DNA from: Spiroplasma apis B31
Lineage (GTDB): Bacteria; Bacillota_I; Bacilli_A; Mycoplasmatales; Mycoplasmataceae
DNA: 64,000 nt
NCBI RefSeq assembly: GCF_000500935.1
Contig: NC_022998.1
Location: forward strand, 682,001 to 746,000
Direction of reading: 5' to 3'
The notes beneath the pieces were generated by a model that saw only the letters and a list, made by a program, of their open reading frames with translations, was not told where the DNA came from and searched no databases. Made by a program: the position numbers and the translations under genes. Positions 34,096-45,738 of the stretch are shown in pieces; positions within the stretch are counted from its first letter, which is position 1; each line of letters begins with the position of its first letter.

Positions 34096-36739
34096 TTTTA
34101 TTGATATCCGAAAGCTTTTCTAAAATTATATTGTATTGATTTTCATACTGATCATATTTTTTTCTTTCGTTTTCTACCTTAGAAGCATTAGCTTTTTTTA
34201 AAAAGTTTTCATTATTTAATAAGTTTTTGCTTCGTGTAAGTTCGTTTTCTAATTCTATTTTCTTAGAAATCAATTCTTGTAACTGTTTTTCTTTATCGAT
34301 GAAATCACTATTTAATATTTCTAAAAAACAATCATATAAAGGTATAGAAGTAATATCATTTGAAGGAGCTTTTTCTAATGAAACATTTGAATTACATAAT
34401 AAACCTAAATATTTATTCAAAATATTTACAAGACTTTTTATTTTTTCTGACTCCTGAGAGGTTGAATAATTAAGGTAAAAAGATAATGAAATAGTATTTT
34501 TTATGTTATGTATTGCTCTAAATTCACGTATTTTTGTTATTGATTCTAAAATAACTTCTTCAAATAAGTCATTCTCAAATGCAAAATTAACTTCACTTCA
34601 GCTTTCTAACATTATAGATTCTTTTAAATCAAAATTCTGATAAATTTCTTCTGTCACAAAAGGCATGAATGGATGCAACATTATAAGTATATGTTTAAGT
34701 ACATATCCAAGAGTTTCTTTAGTTTTTAATGCAGCTTTATTATTTTCACCAATTTTAGCTTTTGCTAACTCTAAAAATCAGCTGCAGTAATCGTTTCAAA
34801 TAAAATTATATAAAGCTTTACCAGCAATTGTGAACTCAAACTTGTCCATAGCAGATTTAACTTCTTTTTTAGTAACAGACAAGCGATTTAATATTCATTT
34901 TTCTAGTTTGTTATCTTCAAAAGAAAAGTTTGACGTACTTAAAATAAAGTTTGTTTCATCAGGAATAACATCAATATACATCATGACAAACCTTGAAGCG
35001 TTTCAAATTTTATTTACAAAGTTTCAACTTGATCTTATTTTTTCTTCACTATAACGTAAATCCTGACCTGGGGTTGAGTTAGTTAAAAGAAAAAATCTTA
35101 ATGCATCAGCACCATAATCTTCAATAACTTTCATAGGGTCCACGCCATTACCAAGTGATTTTGACATTTTTCTGCCTTCTTCATCCCTAATAAGTCCGTG
35201 TATTAGAACGTTTTCGAACGGTTTATAACCTGTGAATTCAAGACTTTGGAAAATCATTCTAGCTACTCAAAAGAAGATAATATCATAACCTGTAACCATT
35301 GTTGAAACTGGAAAATATCTTTTCATTAAATTTGAATCTTTGGTTGATGATCAATCCATTGTTGAAAAAGGTCATAGAGCAGAAGAAAATCATGTATCTA
35401 AAACATCTTCATCTTGTACTCAATTTTCAATATCAGTTGGTGGATTGGTATCAACATATAATTCACCTGTTTCTTTATGATATCAAGCAGGTATTTGATG
35501 CCCTCATCATAACTGACGACTGATAGTTCAATCATTAGCGTTTTCCATTCATTTTAAAAGAACCTCATTAAATCTTGAAGGATAAAAGTTTATCTCTTTT
35601 TCAGAATCTTGTAAATTAATAACTTCTGTTGCTAGAGATTCCATTTTAACAAATCATTGTTCTGATAGATATTGTTCAACAATAGCACCACTTCTTTCAG
35701 AATAACCTACTTGATGGACAATATCTTCTTTTTTTATGAATGTTCCTTCATTTTTTAATTTTTTAACCAAATTTTCTCTTGCTTCAAAACGTTCTAATCC
35801 TTCTAAATCATTAGCTAGCTCATTTAAAGTACCATCTGTATTCATACAAATTGGCATTTCCAAATTATATTTTAAACCAAGTTCAAAATCGTTAATATCA
35901 TGTGCGGGTGTACACTTCATAACCCCAGTTCCAAATGCTATATCGACATATTCGTCTGCTATAACAGGGATAACTTCCTTATTAGCTGGATTTATAACAT
36001 TTTTACCGATAAAGTCTGTATAACGACTATCGTTGGGATTCACAACAACACAAACATCACCAAACATTGTTTCTGGTCTTGTAGTAGCTATTTCTAAATA
36101 TTTATCACTATTAGATTCTAAAATATATTTGAAGTGATACATCCCACCATTTGTTTCTTTGTAAATAACCTCGATATTAGAAATAGCGGTTTTTTGTTTA
36201 GGATCTCAATTGATTATTCTTTTAGATTTGTATATCAATCCTTTTTTATACATCTCTACAAAAACAAAATTAACAATTTTATTCATTTCTGGAGAATATG
36301 TAAACTTCTCTTTTGTATAATCTAAACTTAAACCAAGTTTTTTCCATTGTTCCCTAATAGTATTGGCATACTCTTCTTTTCATTCTCAAGCTTTTTCTAA
36401 AAATTTCGCTCTACCTATTTCATATCTAGAAATTCCTTGTTCCTTTAATTTCTGTTCAACTTTAACTTGAGTTGCAATTCCCGCATGGTCCATTCCAGGA
36501 ATTCACAAGGTATCATAGCCAAATAGTTTTTTGTATCTAATTAGTGCATCTTGTAGGGCACCATCTCACGCGTGACCTAAATGAAGCTTACCAGTTACAT
36601 TTGGGGGAGGAATAACAATTGAATATGGTGGTTTATTTGAATCATTTTCTGCTACAAAGAGATTTTTTTCCATTCAAAAATCATATTTATTTTCTTCCAC
36701 TGCTAAGTGATTATATTTTTTTTCTAACTCTTTTTTCAT
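34088..36739 (-). CDS. valS: valyl-tRNA synthetase
   Basis: 883-aa class I synthetase that charges tRNA-Val. The start has [20 protein letters not shown]-type residues on the minus strand near 36600 ([15 protein letters not shown]). The editing domain has [18 protein letters not shown] and [17 protein letters not shown]. The second catalytic motif is [15 protein letters not shown] (KMSKS), and the C-terminal coiled coil covers the last ~75 residues. RBS AAGGAGAAAG before ATG 36739. Controlled by a T-box leader; GNAT gene is coupled downstream. Confidence 0.97.
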
Positions 36740-36950
36740 ACTTTCTCCTTTTTAAATAAAAAAATCGTTCCTTCTTATATAAAAGGAACGAATTAAATCC
36801 GCGGTACCATCCTGATTGACTCATTAGTAGAGTCCACTCTAAAATATTTAATTTAATTAACCATACAACCTTCGGTATTTTATAATATTAGTTCGCACCA
36901 ACCACTAACTCTCTGAAAGAATAAAGATACCTACTCCTTATGTCTAGAAA
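36740..36950 (-). promoter_or_regulatory. T-box riboswitch (tRNA-Val) of valS
   Basis: Minus-strand leader with all main T-box parts. Stem I has the AGUA/GAA loop-E pairing (GGAGUAGGUAU with AUACCGAAGG) and AGAGAG/GGUGCGAA distal parts. The T-box sequence AGGATGGTACCGCGG is at 36799-36813 and is followed by a terminator at 36757-36791. The specifier, on the 3' side of the stem I internal loop right after GAAG, reads GUU at 36867-36869, a Val codon. Uncharged tRNA-Val should favour read-through into valS. Confidence 0.93.
36757..36791 (-). terminator. T-box terminator hairpin
   Basis: TCGTTCCTT paired with AAGGAACGA around ~9 bases, followed by T7 on the minus strand. Confidence 0.85.
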
Positions 36951-36951
36951 T

Positions 36952-36957
36952 ATTATA
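36952..36957 (-). promoter_or_regulatory. -10 box of valS leader
   Basis: TATAAT on the minus strand just before the T-box leader; no good -35 box at 17 bases. Confidence 0.5.
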
Positions 36958-37472
36958 CACTTTTTTTGGGTTTTAATCATTTATATACTCAACCTACATG
37001 CTTGAAGTCTAAACTTTCGTTACTTTTCTCTTCTTTAAGTTTTTATATATCTTGAGATTCTTATAGTATTTATATAGGTTTTTTAACCCAAAGCATCTTA
37101 TAATTGTTTTCATATAAGTTTATTAAATACTATAATTATATATGCATATAAATTACTTCATTACTATAATCTCAGTAAATACTTAGATATTTTTTTTCTT
37201 TTAGTCTTTGTTTTTTTTATTGTACTTATTTTAAAATAAAGCATTTTATTAACCTTGTTTTAATTGATTCAAACAAATGAGGAAATAAGTAACTATTATT
37301 TCACTTATAAATATCTGAATTTAACAAGTGTATAACACTCTTACAAAATCATCTAAGAAGTTATGATAAATTTAGATGCGTTTTTTATTTGAAAAAATTA
37401 TAAAAAATAACCTAGTAGAGTCAAAATTATTGAGAAGACTAGATTTAAAATGAACATTCAGTTTTTGATAAA
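36958..37472. other. AT-rich spacer
   Basis: No gene seen. A hairpin at 37350-37378 (CATCTAA with TTAGATG) could end the minus-strand gene starting at 38201. Confidence 0.4.
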
Positions 37473-38201
37473 TCAATTTTTACTTAACTCTAATCCTTTG
37501 CAAGTTAAAGTAGGCGTCAATTCATAATATATCAATCCTATTTTTTGATCACCTTTAAAAAATAACTCTTGAAAAAATCTTTCCCTACTCGAGGAATTGC
37601 TTAAACTACATCTAAAATTTCTAAAATGAAAATTATTAAATACATCATTTAAAGCTTTTGCATTATTCAAAAAATCACTATGTTCATCCGAATTATAATT
37701 TTCATAAATTTTCATGTTGTTCTCGTTATTGTAATAAATACTATTAGCTGCATCACATCTGATATATTTTATCTTAATATAGGTAGTTTTTATGTAACCT
37801 TCAACAAATAAATGATAAGATCTTTTAAATTTATCTAAAAATCTTGCAAAATTACGATCAAAATCGAATTCTACATACTTTTGTACAAAGAGTGACATAT
37901 CAAAGCTTTCTTTTTTATATCAATCATCTTTTTCTAATTTCTCAAGATTTATTTTTATATTCAAATATACTTTTGTCTCTTCATTTTTAAATTCTAGATT
38001 CTTTCTTCTTTTATCATTTTGCTTTAAATTAGAAATATCAGGATAAATATATTCTTCATAACCATGTTTTACTAACGGCACGTTTTGAGAAGTATACTTT
38101 CCAAAACTATTAAATTCAGTAAAAGATTCAAAAAAAATAGCTTTTAATAAGTTTTTTTCATAATCTTTTTTAAATTTTTTAACTTCCTTGTTTGTATTCA
38201 T
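37473..38201 (-). CDS. hypothetical protein
   Basis: 242 aa, rich in Asn, Lys, Phe and Tyr, no membrane segment or motif recognised. ATG 38201 chosen with TGAGG about ten bases upstream. A TGA Trp joins two halves (EKDDWYKKES). First gene of the accessory island; may be lineage-specific. Confidence 0.65.
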
Positions 38202-38599
38202 AATTTTCAAGCCTCAATTTTAATTTTTGTTTATTTAGTACTTCTTTTTTCGATTTTTTACTGGCTTTAAACATATTTAGTTGAAAGATATTGAGGCAAC
38301 TCCTAATATCTTTATTATATTTAATTTTTATTTAAATTTTAATCATTTAAAGAAACTTTACTTAGTTAGGGGTAAATATAATCGCTCCTTTTTTTTAATT
38401 TCTCATTTATGCAATACAATAAATTAAAATTGCATACATTTTTATTTTTTTAGCGATATTTGATTTATTTACTTTAAGTTAGTCATGACTTTTTTAATTT
38501 TTAGCAGATCACAGCACATTTAATTAAGTTATGCTTATTCATTATTTGCGTATTTGCGCTTTAAATCACCTTATTTCCTTTTTATAATCAAAATAAAAA
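38202..38599. other. AT-rich spacer
   Basis: No gene. A minus-strand imperfect hairpin around 38287-38312 (AGATATT with AATATCT) is the only structure noticed. Confidence 0.35.
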
Positions 38600-39265
38600 C
38601 TGCTTTTACATCAGTTATAAATATTTACTCGATCTATTTATTACCTCCTTATATTTCCCTCACCCAATTATATTCATAAAAATATCTTGTTCTTTATAAA
38701 CATCCTTAGTTAAATAATTTTTAACATTGTAATTAACTTTATATCTTGATTTATATTTATTCATATCATTATTTAACTCCAACTTTTCAATAGAAGTAAC
38801 TTCAATCAATTCTTTTATCTATTTCATTCTCTAAAGTTGCTTAAAGTTTAGTTGTCCCATAATTGTTATTTATATACACAAAAATTGTATCACTTTTACC
38901 AACCTCAAAGTTTTGACCTAAAAAAGATGACCAAATTATTGGCTGTATATGTTTGTTATCATAGTTAAATGTAACTTAACTAGTGAGTTGAATACCATTT
39001 TCATTAGGTTCAAATGTGGCTTGGGTTTTTGTTAGATTCTTACAAACCTAACATCGTACCGAAATAAAAAATGATCTACAAATCTTTTCTGATATGATTT
39101 AACAATTGTTTCCAATGTTAGGGTGTTTTCTACACCTTTTATCTCGCCTTAATCTTTTGTATCTCCGGAATTTAGACTTTTTTTTCTACTTGTTGAATGC
39201 ATGATACAACTGTGATACTTAATGGCGCTACTAAAAAAAGCAGAAAGTAAAATACATTGGATTCT
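38600..39265 (-). pseudogene. decayed copy of the neighbouring lipoprotein gene
   Basis: Aligns by eye over about 600 bases with the intact gene at 39549-40451. Both share stretches such as TCTTGTTCTTT, AATAGAAGTAACTTCAATCA, GATACAACTGTGATACTTA and GCTTGGGTTTTTGTT. This copy has several indels and stop codons, and the start ATG is gone although the signal-peptide coding region is still visible near 39190-39245. The 3' end is blurred. It is a tandem duplicate, in the same orientation. Confidence 0.8.
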
Positions 39266-39291
39266 TATAAATTATTCTTGTCAAAAGACAA

Positions 39292-39320
39292 TAAAAAAAA
39301 GAGATGCAAATCTCTTTTTA
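39292..39320 (-). terminator. Terminator downstream of intact lipoprotein gene
   Basis: AGAGAT-TTGC-ATCTCT with T8 on the minus strand. Confidence 0.7.
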
Positions 39321-39548
39321 GCTAAATGTTGTTTCAAACATATCTTTTTCACCAAATCATCATTTAAGACATACATCTACTTCTCACACTTTTATATAAG
39401 AAAATATTTCATAAAATTTAAGTTTTTGAATCATAAATTATTTTAAATTTAGTAACCATTTATTAAGTAATCTTTATAAAGATAATAAATTATTATAATT
39501 TTCTTAAGATTTGTCCACTTATTACAATAATTATTGTAAATCAATAAT

Positions 39549-40451
39549 TTATCCTCCTCATAAAAGGTTCACAGACCCACGATACCATGTTGTTGCATTA
39601 ATTCTTGCTTTTAAACGGTATACAAATCTACCCTGCTCTTTTTTTCTTATAACTTCAACATCCTTTTTTACTGATAATTGATATTTAGGATTTTTCAAGT
39701 TTCAAGCATTAATTATTTCTTCTTCAGTTGCCATATTATTTATGTCTCAATTACGAGTTATAATGGGGTTTAATTTATCACTTTCTAAGTTAATTCTATG
39801 TACAACAATTTCAGTATCCTTAGTTACTTCTTTATATTTAAGTGACATTATCACTTTGATATTTTCTTGTTCTTTTTCTAAATCCTTAGCTATATAATCA
39901 TTAACTTTGTAATTAATTTTATAACTTGATTTATATTTATCGATATCATTATTTACTTCCAACTTTTCAATAGAAGTAACTTCAATCATTTTTTTATCTC
40001 TTTCATCTTCTACAGTTGTTTCAAGTTTAGCTGTACCATAACTGTTATCTATATCAACAAAAATTGTATCACTTTCCCTAACTTCAAGGTTTACTTTTGA
40101 TTGCGATGATCAAATTATTGGCTGTATAAGTTTGTAATCATAGTTAAATGTAACTGAACCAGTAAGTTGAACACCTTTTTCATTAGGTTCAATTGTGGCT
40201 TGGGTTTTTGTTGGAGTTCCTACAAACCTAACATGATATTGAGATAAAAAATGATCTCCAGTTTTTTTCTCATATGATTTAACAATTGTTTCTAGTGTTG
40301 GGATGTCTTCTACACCTTTTATCTCGCCTAAATCTTTTGTAACTACAGAATCTAAATCTCTTTTTAAGCTTTTTGAACCACACGATACAACTGTGATACT
40401 TAGTGGCGCCACTAAAAAAGCAGAACCTATAATACTAATTAATTTTTTCAT
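39549..40451 (-). CDS. lipoprotein, unknown
   Basis: 300 aa. Signal peptide KKLISIIGSAFLVAPLSITV with lipobox VVSC (Cys24). The mature part looks like repeated beta-rich segments and ends in WYRGSVNLLWGG. ATG 40451 follows a weak AGGTG. A damaged tandem copy lies just downstream. No domain recognised. Confidence 0.8.
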
Positions 40452-40811
40452 ATTAACACCTATTTCTTTTTCTTATGCATTGATTTTATTATGAACGCAC
40501 TGAAAAACTTTTTCAAGTTGTTCTCATTACTTCAAGTTAGTCTTTCAAAATTATCTAAATAATAAAAATAGTAAACATAAGTGCTAACATATTGAATTGA
40601 TGTATTGGATATTAAGTCAATATTATTCTAAAGCGTTTTCGTAACTATCAAAATATATATACTTATTTTTAATTTTATAAAATAAATACTATATTCGCCG
40701 TTAGAAATCAAAGAACTAAAATCATTCATCTCATTTTCAAAATATGGATATAATTCTCTAAATATACATTATGTTAAAAAAACAGAAAATTATACAAGGA
40801 GAATTTTTTAT

Positions 40812-41165
40812 ATGGCTAATTTAAAAGGAAACAAATCAAACATCCTAAATTTTGATACTAAAAAAGAATTGATTATCAAGCATTTTGATCAAAATTTATC
40901 TTATAAAGACCTATCAAAAATGTGCAATATTTCATATTCAACAGTTAGAAGAATGTGTGTAGATTGAGAAGTTTTTGGTGATGAGTCGCTTATTTCGAAA
41001 ACTGGAAAACACAATAAGCACAACGGAAAAATTAGAATCAAGTCAAAAGATCCAAAAGATAAGAAAATTGCAGAACTTAATAAAAAATTGAAATGATTAG
41101 AAATGGAGAATGAGGTTTTAAAAAAGTTCAATGAACTGATGGAGAATTCAGAAAAAAAATTATAA
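40812..41165 (+). CDS. IS3 transposase OrfA
   Basis: 117-aa helix-turn-helix protein: KKELIIKHFDQNLSYKDLSK then ISYSTVRRMCVDWEVFG, and a C-terminal leucine-zipper-like KKLKWLEMENEVLKKF. RBS AAGGAG before ATG 40812. Its end has a run A8 where a -1 shift would join OrfB, as in IS3 elements. Intact in this copy. Confidence 0.85.
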
Positions 41166-42030
41166 AGTATTACAAAACTATAGATAAATATAATAACAAA
41201 TACACGGTTCTTTCTTTATGTAAATTATTTAATGTCACAAGAGCGAGTTATTATCGCTGATGTGGTAAAAATAAACCGGATTATGAAATAAAAATAGATA
41301 TGGACTTAGCATATAAAATAAAAAATATATTCATGATAAACAATGGCATTTATGGTGCACCCAGAATAAAAATAATTTTAAATAATCAAGGCATAGTAGT
41401 AAGTCAATCTAAAGTTGCTAGAATAATGAAATTATTCATTTTATATTTAGTTATAAGAATAAAAAAGTTGTATAGAAAACCAAAAGAAGTCAAAAAAAAT
41501 AACTTATGGTCCTAATCACGCTAATAGAAATTGATCTTTGTATTCAAAAAATAAGCTTTGAGTTACAGATATTACATATATACCTTTCAATAAAAAATTT
41601 TGTATATTTCAGTGTTTTTAAAGACGAAAACACTGAATTCATAGTAGTTCATGAGGTATCTTTAAAAAAGGATATAGATATTTACAGAAAAACACTTGAG
41701 AAAGTTTCGTTTCATAGACAAGATCTATCTAAAAAACTTATTATCTATTCTGATAACGGAAGCCAATATACACCTATATTTGCAAAGCGTTATGCTAAAA
41801 AAAATAATATTATAATATCATTATCTAGACCATGTAATTCTATTGATAATGGAATATGTGGAACCTTTTTTTCATCATTAAAAGAAAAGTAAAAAACAAA
41901 ACTAAAGCAAAATGAGTTTCGCAAGTTGAAAATAGCAATTGACAATTATATAGAGTTTTACAATTATGAAAGAATAATGATCAAACACATGAGACCTCCA
42001 GCATATGCTTATTTAGATTCCAAATTATAA
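41150..42030 (+). pseudogene. IS3 transposase OrfB, frameshifted
   Basis: DDE integrase domain: RASYYRWCGKNKPDYEIK, NGIYGAPRIKIILNNQG, then IYSDNGSQYTPIFAKRY and NSIDNGICGTFF. Compared with copy 2 it has an extra A near 41498 (A8 for A7) and an extra T near 41600. It also has a TGA-to-TAA stop near 41891. Not translatable in full. Confidence 0.85.
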
Positions 42031-42101
42031 AAAAAATGCTTCAAACTTTGTTGAAGTATTCTTATAAAAAAACATTCTGTATACTTAACAAAATATATTT
42101 A

Positions 42102-42269
42102 CCTCTTTCTAGAGTAAAATTTATTTTTCCCAGTTTAATTAGTTAGTTTATATTTTTTTAGCATAACTTTTTTTTGAAAGAACTTAACCTAATTTAGGAT
42201 AATAATTTTTTAATAAAATCTGAATTAGTATTCTTAAAAAGAATAAGTAAGAAATATTATCAACTGATT
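42102..42269. other. AT-rich spacer after IS copy 1
   Basis: Nothing recognised. Confidence 0.3.
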
Positions 42270-42730
42270 TTTTTAAAATACTTTAAATACGTATTAATGT
42301 TAGATCATATATTGAGTAGTTGAAGTTCGTAAAACTACTTTAGATAACTAATAAAGATAAAAAATTATAAACAACAAGTGCATATAAATTAAATAATAAT
42401 CTAGACTACATTAAATAAGATAAAAGGAATCTACTAACTTTAATTGAATACAATCCTTAAGAAAGTATAATTTATAATGCATCATTGAGAGATATATTAA
42501 CTTGTTTTTTTAAAAAAATAGTAACCAAAAAATCATTGAAGTTTTGTGTCAAGTTAACTAATCAAAATGTTCAGAAAATAGTATTTTAAAAACATTTATA
42601 ATAAATGATTTTAAAGATTTATCTGGTAGTAAAGTACATAGAATATCAATCGCAAGAGCATTGAAACAAAATAAGCCACTTATGATTATGGACTAAATTA
42701 CAGCAAGTATAGATAAATGGTCTACTTAGA
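42270..42730 (+). pseudogene. remnant of an ABC transporter ATPase domain
   Basis: Broken frames still spell ESIIYNASLRDILT (Q-loop region) at about 42461-42502. They also spell DLSGSKVHRISIARALKQNK, followed by PLMIMD and ITASIDKW, at about 42616-42722. These match the signature motif and Walker B of peptide or lipid exporters. At least two stops and a frameshift separate them, and no Walker A was found. It points tail-to-tail at the intact ABC gene on the other strand. Confidence 0.75.
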
Positions 42731-42754
42731 CTCCCATATTCAAATTTAGTCAAT

Positions 42755-44359
42755 CTATAAATCTATAATTTTATTAAATTTTTTCAAAATATCACTATTT
42801 ACTTTATGAGAAATCATTATTATCGTTTTATTTTCATCATTAAGAAAAATATCAAAAATTATACTAGCAGTTTTTTCATCTAGCGAAGAAGTTATTTCGT
42901 CTAAATAAAATCAACTTTTATTTGACAATAATGATCTTATAATCGATATTCTTTGTCTTTCACCACCAGAAAAATTAGAAAAATTATCTTCAACCATAGA
43001 ATCAAGACCATTTGGTAATTTTGAAATTAAATCTTTCATATTTAATAGGTTAAAATAATTTAAAACTTCTTGCCTATTTTCATAATTATCATCAATAACT
43101 AAATTGCTATAAAGTGTACCTTTATTCAAAATACTCTCTTGATTCACATATGATGCAAAGTTTCTAATTTCTTTTTCTGCCATTTTTTTATCATTAATAT
43201 AAACTTCTCCTGAGTTTTTTGCAATTGGATTAAATAATAATTTTAATAAGGTTGTTTTACCAATTCCACTTTTTCCACGAATCAATATTTTATCACCCTT
43301 ATTTATTTCTAAATTAAAATTATTAACTGTAAATTTATTATCATTTTGAAACTTAAAATTTAAATTTTCATATTTTATTTTTTGCAAATCATTGATTGAA
43401 TCAATTTCTTTATTTTTTCTTGAATTATCAACAATTGTTTTATTTATTAATTTATAGTCATTTTTTAGTACTTTTTTAAAAGATAAAATTTTCATAAATG
43501 CTCTAATACTATTGTTTCCAAAAAATACATATGTTGCACTAATTGTAGTTAAAGTTGTAATAATCCCAATACTATTAATGAATCCTTTTAGATAAAAATA
43601 ACTAAATACTATTATTAAAATAACTTGACCCAAAAAAATAATTAGTTGATTTAAAAAAGAACTTAAAGACATAATGTTTTTCATTCTTTTATTTTTTTTC
43701 TCAAGTTTTAAAGAGTTGCTTTTTATATCTTTTATTAGCTTATTTGATAAATTCATAGTTCAATAAGTTCAATATGAATTGAATATATCTTTTGAAGATT
43801 GTAAAAATTTATCATTTTCTTCATTAGTTTTATTAACTGCTTTTTGACTAATTTTTGACATTGAGAAGGGAATGATTGTAACAATTATAGACAGAATCAA
43901 AATTGGCATTAAAGCAATTCAACTAATATATATTACTAAAACAAAACTCACAATAATTGCTAGTAAACATTTTGTAATTTCAAAAATGCTTTGAAAATAA
44001 TTATTTTCTATCTGACTAATTTTATTTGAATTCATATTTATAAATTCACCTGAATCTAAATTAAGCTGATAGACATCACTAAATGTATTTTTCGCAACAA
44101 TCTCTCTAAGGCGTGTATTTAAAGAAGTTAAAGCTGAATTAAGAATTAATTCTCCAATATATTCAAGTAATAAATGCATTATGATAAAGAAACATGAAAG
44201 TCCTGATCAATATAAAAAACTATTAAAATTATTTTCAATTGCTTTATCAATAATGAATGAAAAAGAATATGACATTGCCAAATAACACACATTACCTAAT
44301 AAAGTTGAAAATGTGTATGACATGTATTGTAATCAATTCAATTTATTAAAATATTTCAT
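42755..44359 (-). CDS. ABC exporter (membrane-ATPase fusion)
   Basis: 534-aa half-transporter: about six membrane segments in residues 10-290, then an ATPase domain. Walker A is GKSGIGKT (about 360), the signature FSGGERQR and Walker B WFYLDEITSSLDE, with Trp from TGA; a switch His follows in MISHKVNSD. No N-terminal C39 peptidase domain is present. RBS AGGAG before ATG 44359. It lies downstream of a 29-aa peptide gene and a terminator. Export of that peptide's product is the natural inference; a homodimer is expected. Confidence 0.88.
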
Positions 44360-44390
44360 AATATACTCCTATATCTTTTATTTTAAAAAT

Positions 44391-44433
44391 AAAAAACACT
44401 TTATTTTTTTTATTATAAAACATTTAAAGTGTT
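44391..44433 (-). terminator. Intercistronic terminator between peptide and exporter genes
   Basis: AACACTTTA pairs with TAAAGTGTT around a ~21-base loop, followed by T6 on the minus strand. Such a partial terminator is typical after RiPP precursor genes, giving more peptide mRNA than exporter mRNA. Confidence 0.7.
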
Positions 44434-44449
44434 ATAGTACAGAAAAAAA

Positions 44450-44539
44450 CTAATGATTTAAGTTTCAACAATTACCCATTTGCTCTAAAGCTTCTTGGAT
44501 AATTTCTGCATCTTCTAAAATTTCTAAGATATCACTCAT
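44450..44539 (-). CDS. 29-aa candidate RiPP precursor peptide
   Basis: Encodes 29 residues. The first 22 form an acidic amphipathic leader-like helix (SDILEILEDAEIIQEALE) ending in QMG. The last seven are NCWNLNH, a Cys/Trp/Asn-rich possible core. Trp25 is TGA, so the core exists only with code 4. A strong ribosome binding site (AAAGGAGCGG, nine or so bases before ATG) argues for real translation. Neighbours are an E1-like enzyme, an unknown protein and an ABC exporter. Product structure unknown. Confidence 0.7.
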
Positions 44540-44563
44540 TATTTCCGCTCCTTTTTAAAACTT

Positions 44564-45671
44564 TTATGATAACATTAATATTTTAATATTACTAAATTTA
44601 CAATTAATATTTAATTCACTATTAGTTAAATGATTAAATATATTGTAAGATAATTTTATCCAATCACTAAAAGTATCGATTTCCATCCATTCTAAAACTC
44701 TATTGTCATAATATCCATAATCAATCATTTTAATTAAAACTTTTTTTCATTTTTTATTAAATTTTTCATATTTTAATAATTCAAATATAAGATCTACATT
44801 ATTTTTAGAATACTTATAACATTTTAGTAAAACTTTTTTTACAAAAAAATAATCTTGACTAATTGAAGAATAGTTTTTAGCTAACAAATTGCAATAAACA
44901 TTCTTGTAATTAAGTTTAAGTATTTCTTTTTTTGTAAATTTTGATTCTATATATTTTAAAGCATTTTCTTTGTTATGTTTTTTTTAATTTGTAGAATGCA
45001 ATTAAGTTAATTTTTTCAAACTTACTTTTTGAATTAAGAATAAGTTTTTTCAAATATTTTAAAGCAATTGAATAATCATTTCTAACAAAATAACTAAAAG
45101 TATTTAAGATTGATAACCTTTTTTCGTATGATTTTTTAACCAATTTAAATGCTTTCTCTCAAAGATTTATTTTATATTTAATTTTATAAAATTTTAACGA
45201 ATGTATAATATGAATTATATAATATACATTATTTCAATCAACTTTAAATTCGTTATAAAATCCTCTACAACAAGAAACTTTAATGTTATATCAATTGGCA
45301 TTTCTTTTTGAATATATTTTATCTTTTTTTATTACTTGAAAATTTATACCTAAAAGTTCTCTTAATACTATCAAAATTTTTTTAGAAAATTTATCAATGT
45401 TGCTGTCATTGTATAAAATAATATAAATGTTTATTTCTTTATATTTTTCTTTTATCTGACAAAAAAACAAAATTATTGAGGTCATATATCTAAAAATAAT
45501 AGAGTTAGTAGCTGAAGATAAATTTTTATTTGGAATGTTTATGAAATGATTTTTATATCATTCCTTATCCAGTATATATCTTGCATACTTTTTTGTCTTT
45601 AATTGTTTAAAACCTCTAAAGCATTCAAGAATTTTTCCTGTTTTAAAAAATAATTTAAAAGTTTTTTTCAT
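44564..45671 (-). pseudogene. unknown RiPP-cluster protein with one frameshift
   Basis: Reads from ATG 45671 (KKTFKLFFKTGKILECFRGF) for ~230 codons. In an A8 run on the minus strand near 44978-44985 the frame breaks. One A fewer restores a ~368-aa protein ending in a TAA at 44564. Contains KVSCCRGFYNEF and a helical, Lys/Leu/Tyr-rich C-terminal half. No family recognised. It could be a true pseudogene, expressed by slippage at A8, or a sequencing error. Confidence 0.65.
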
Positions 45672-45738
45672 TTTTTTAATTATTAATGTTTTTTTGTCTA
45701 TGAAACCTTTTTCTTTATAAAAAATAGATTTTTTATTA

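Larger units (their letters stand above)
40753..42101 (+). mobile_element. IS3-type element, copy 1 (inactive)
   Basis: About 1.35 kb, defined by comparison with the inverted copy at 50004-51347. Shared ends: ATTCTCTAA.T.TACATTATGTT on the left and AACAAAATATATTT on the right, giving short imperfect terminal inverted repeats (AAGTnTACAnnATGTT). Contains orfA and a broken orfB. Confidence 0.85.

Noticed and set aside
41150-41165. Treating all IS3 frame changes as programmed frameshifting
   Set aside because: Only the OrfA/OrfB junction has the expected slippery A run; the later shifts differ between the two copies and include stops.
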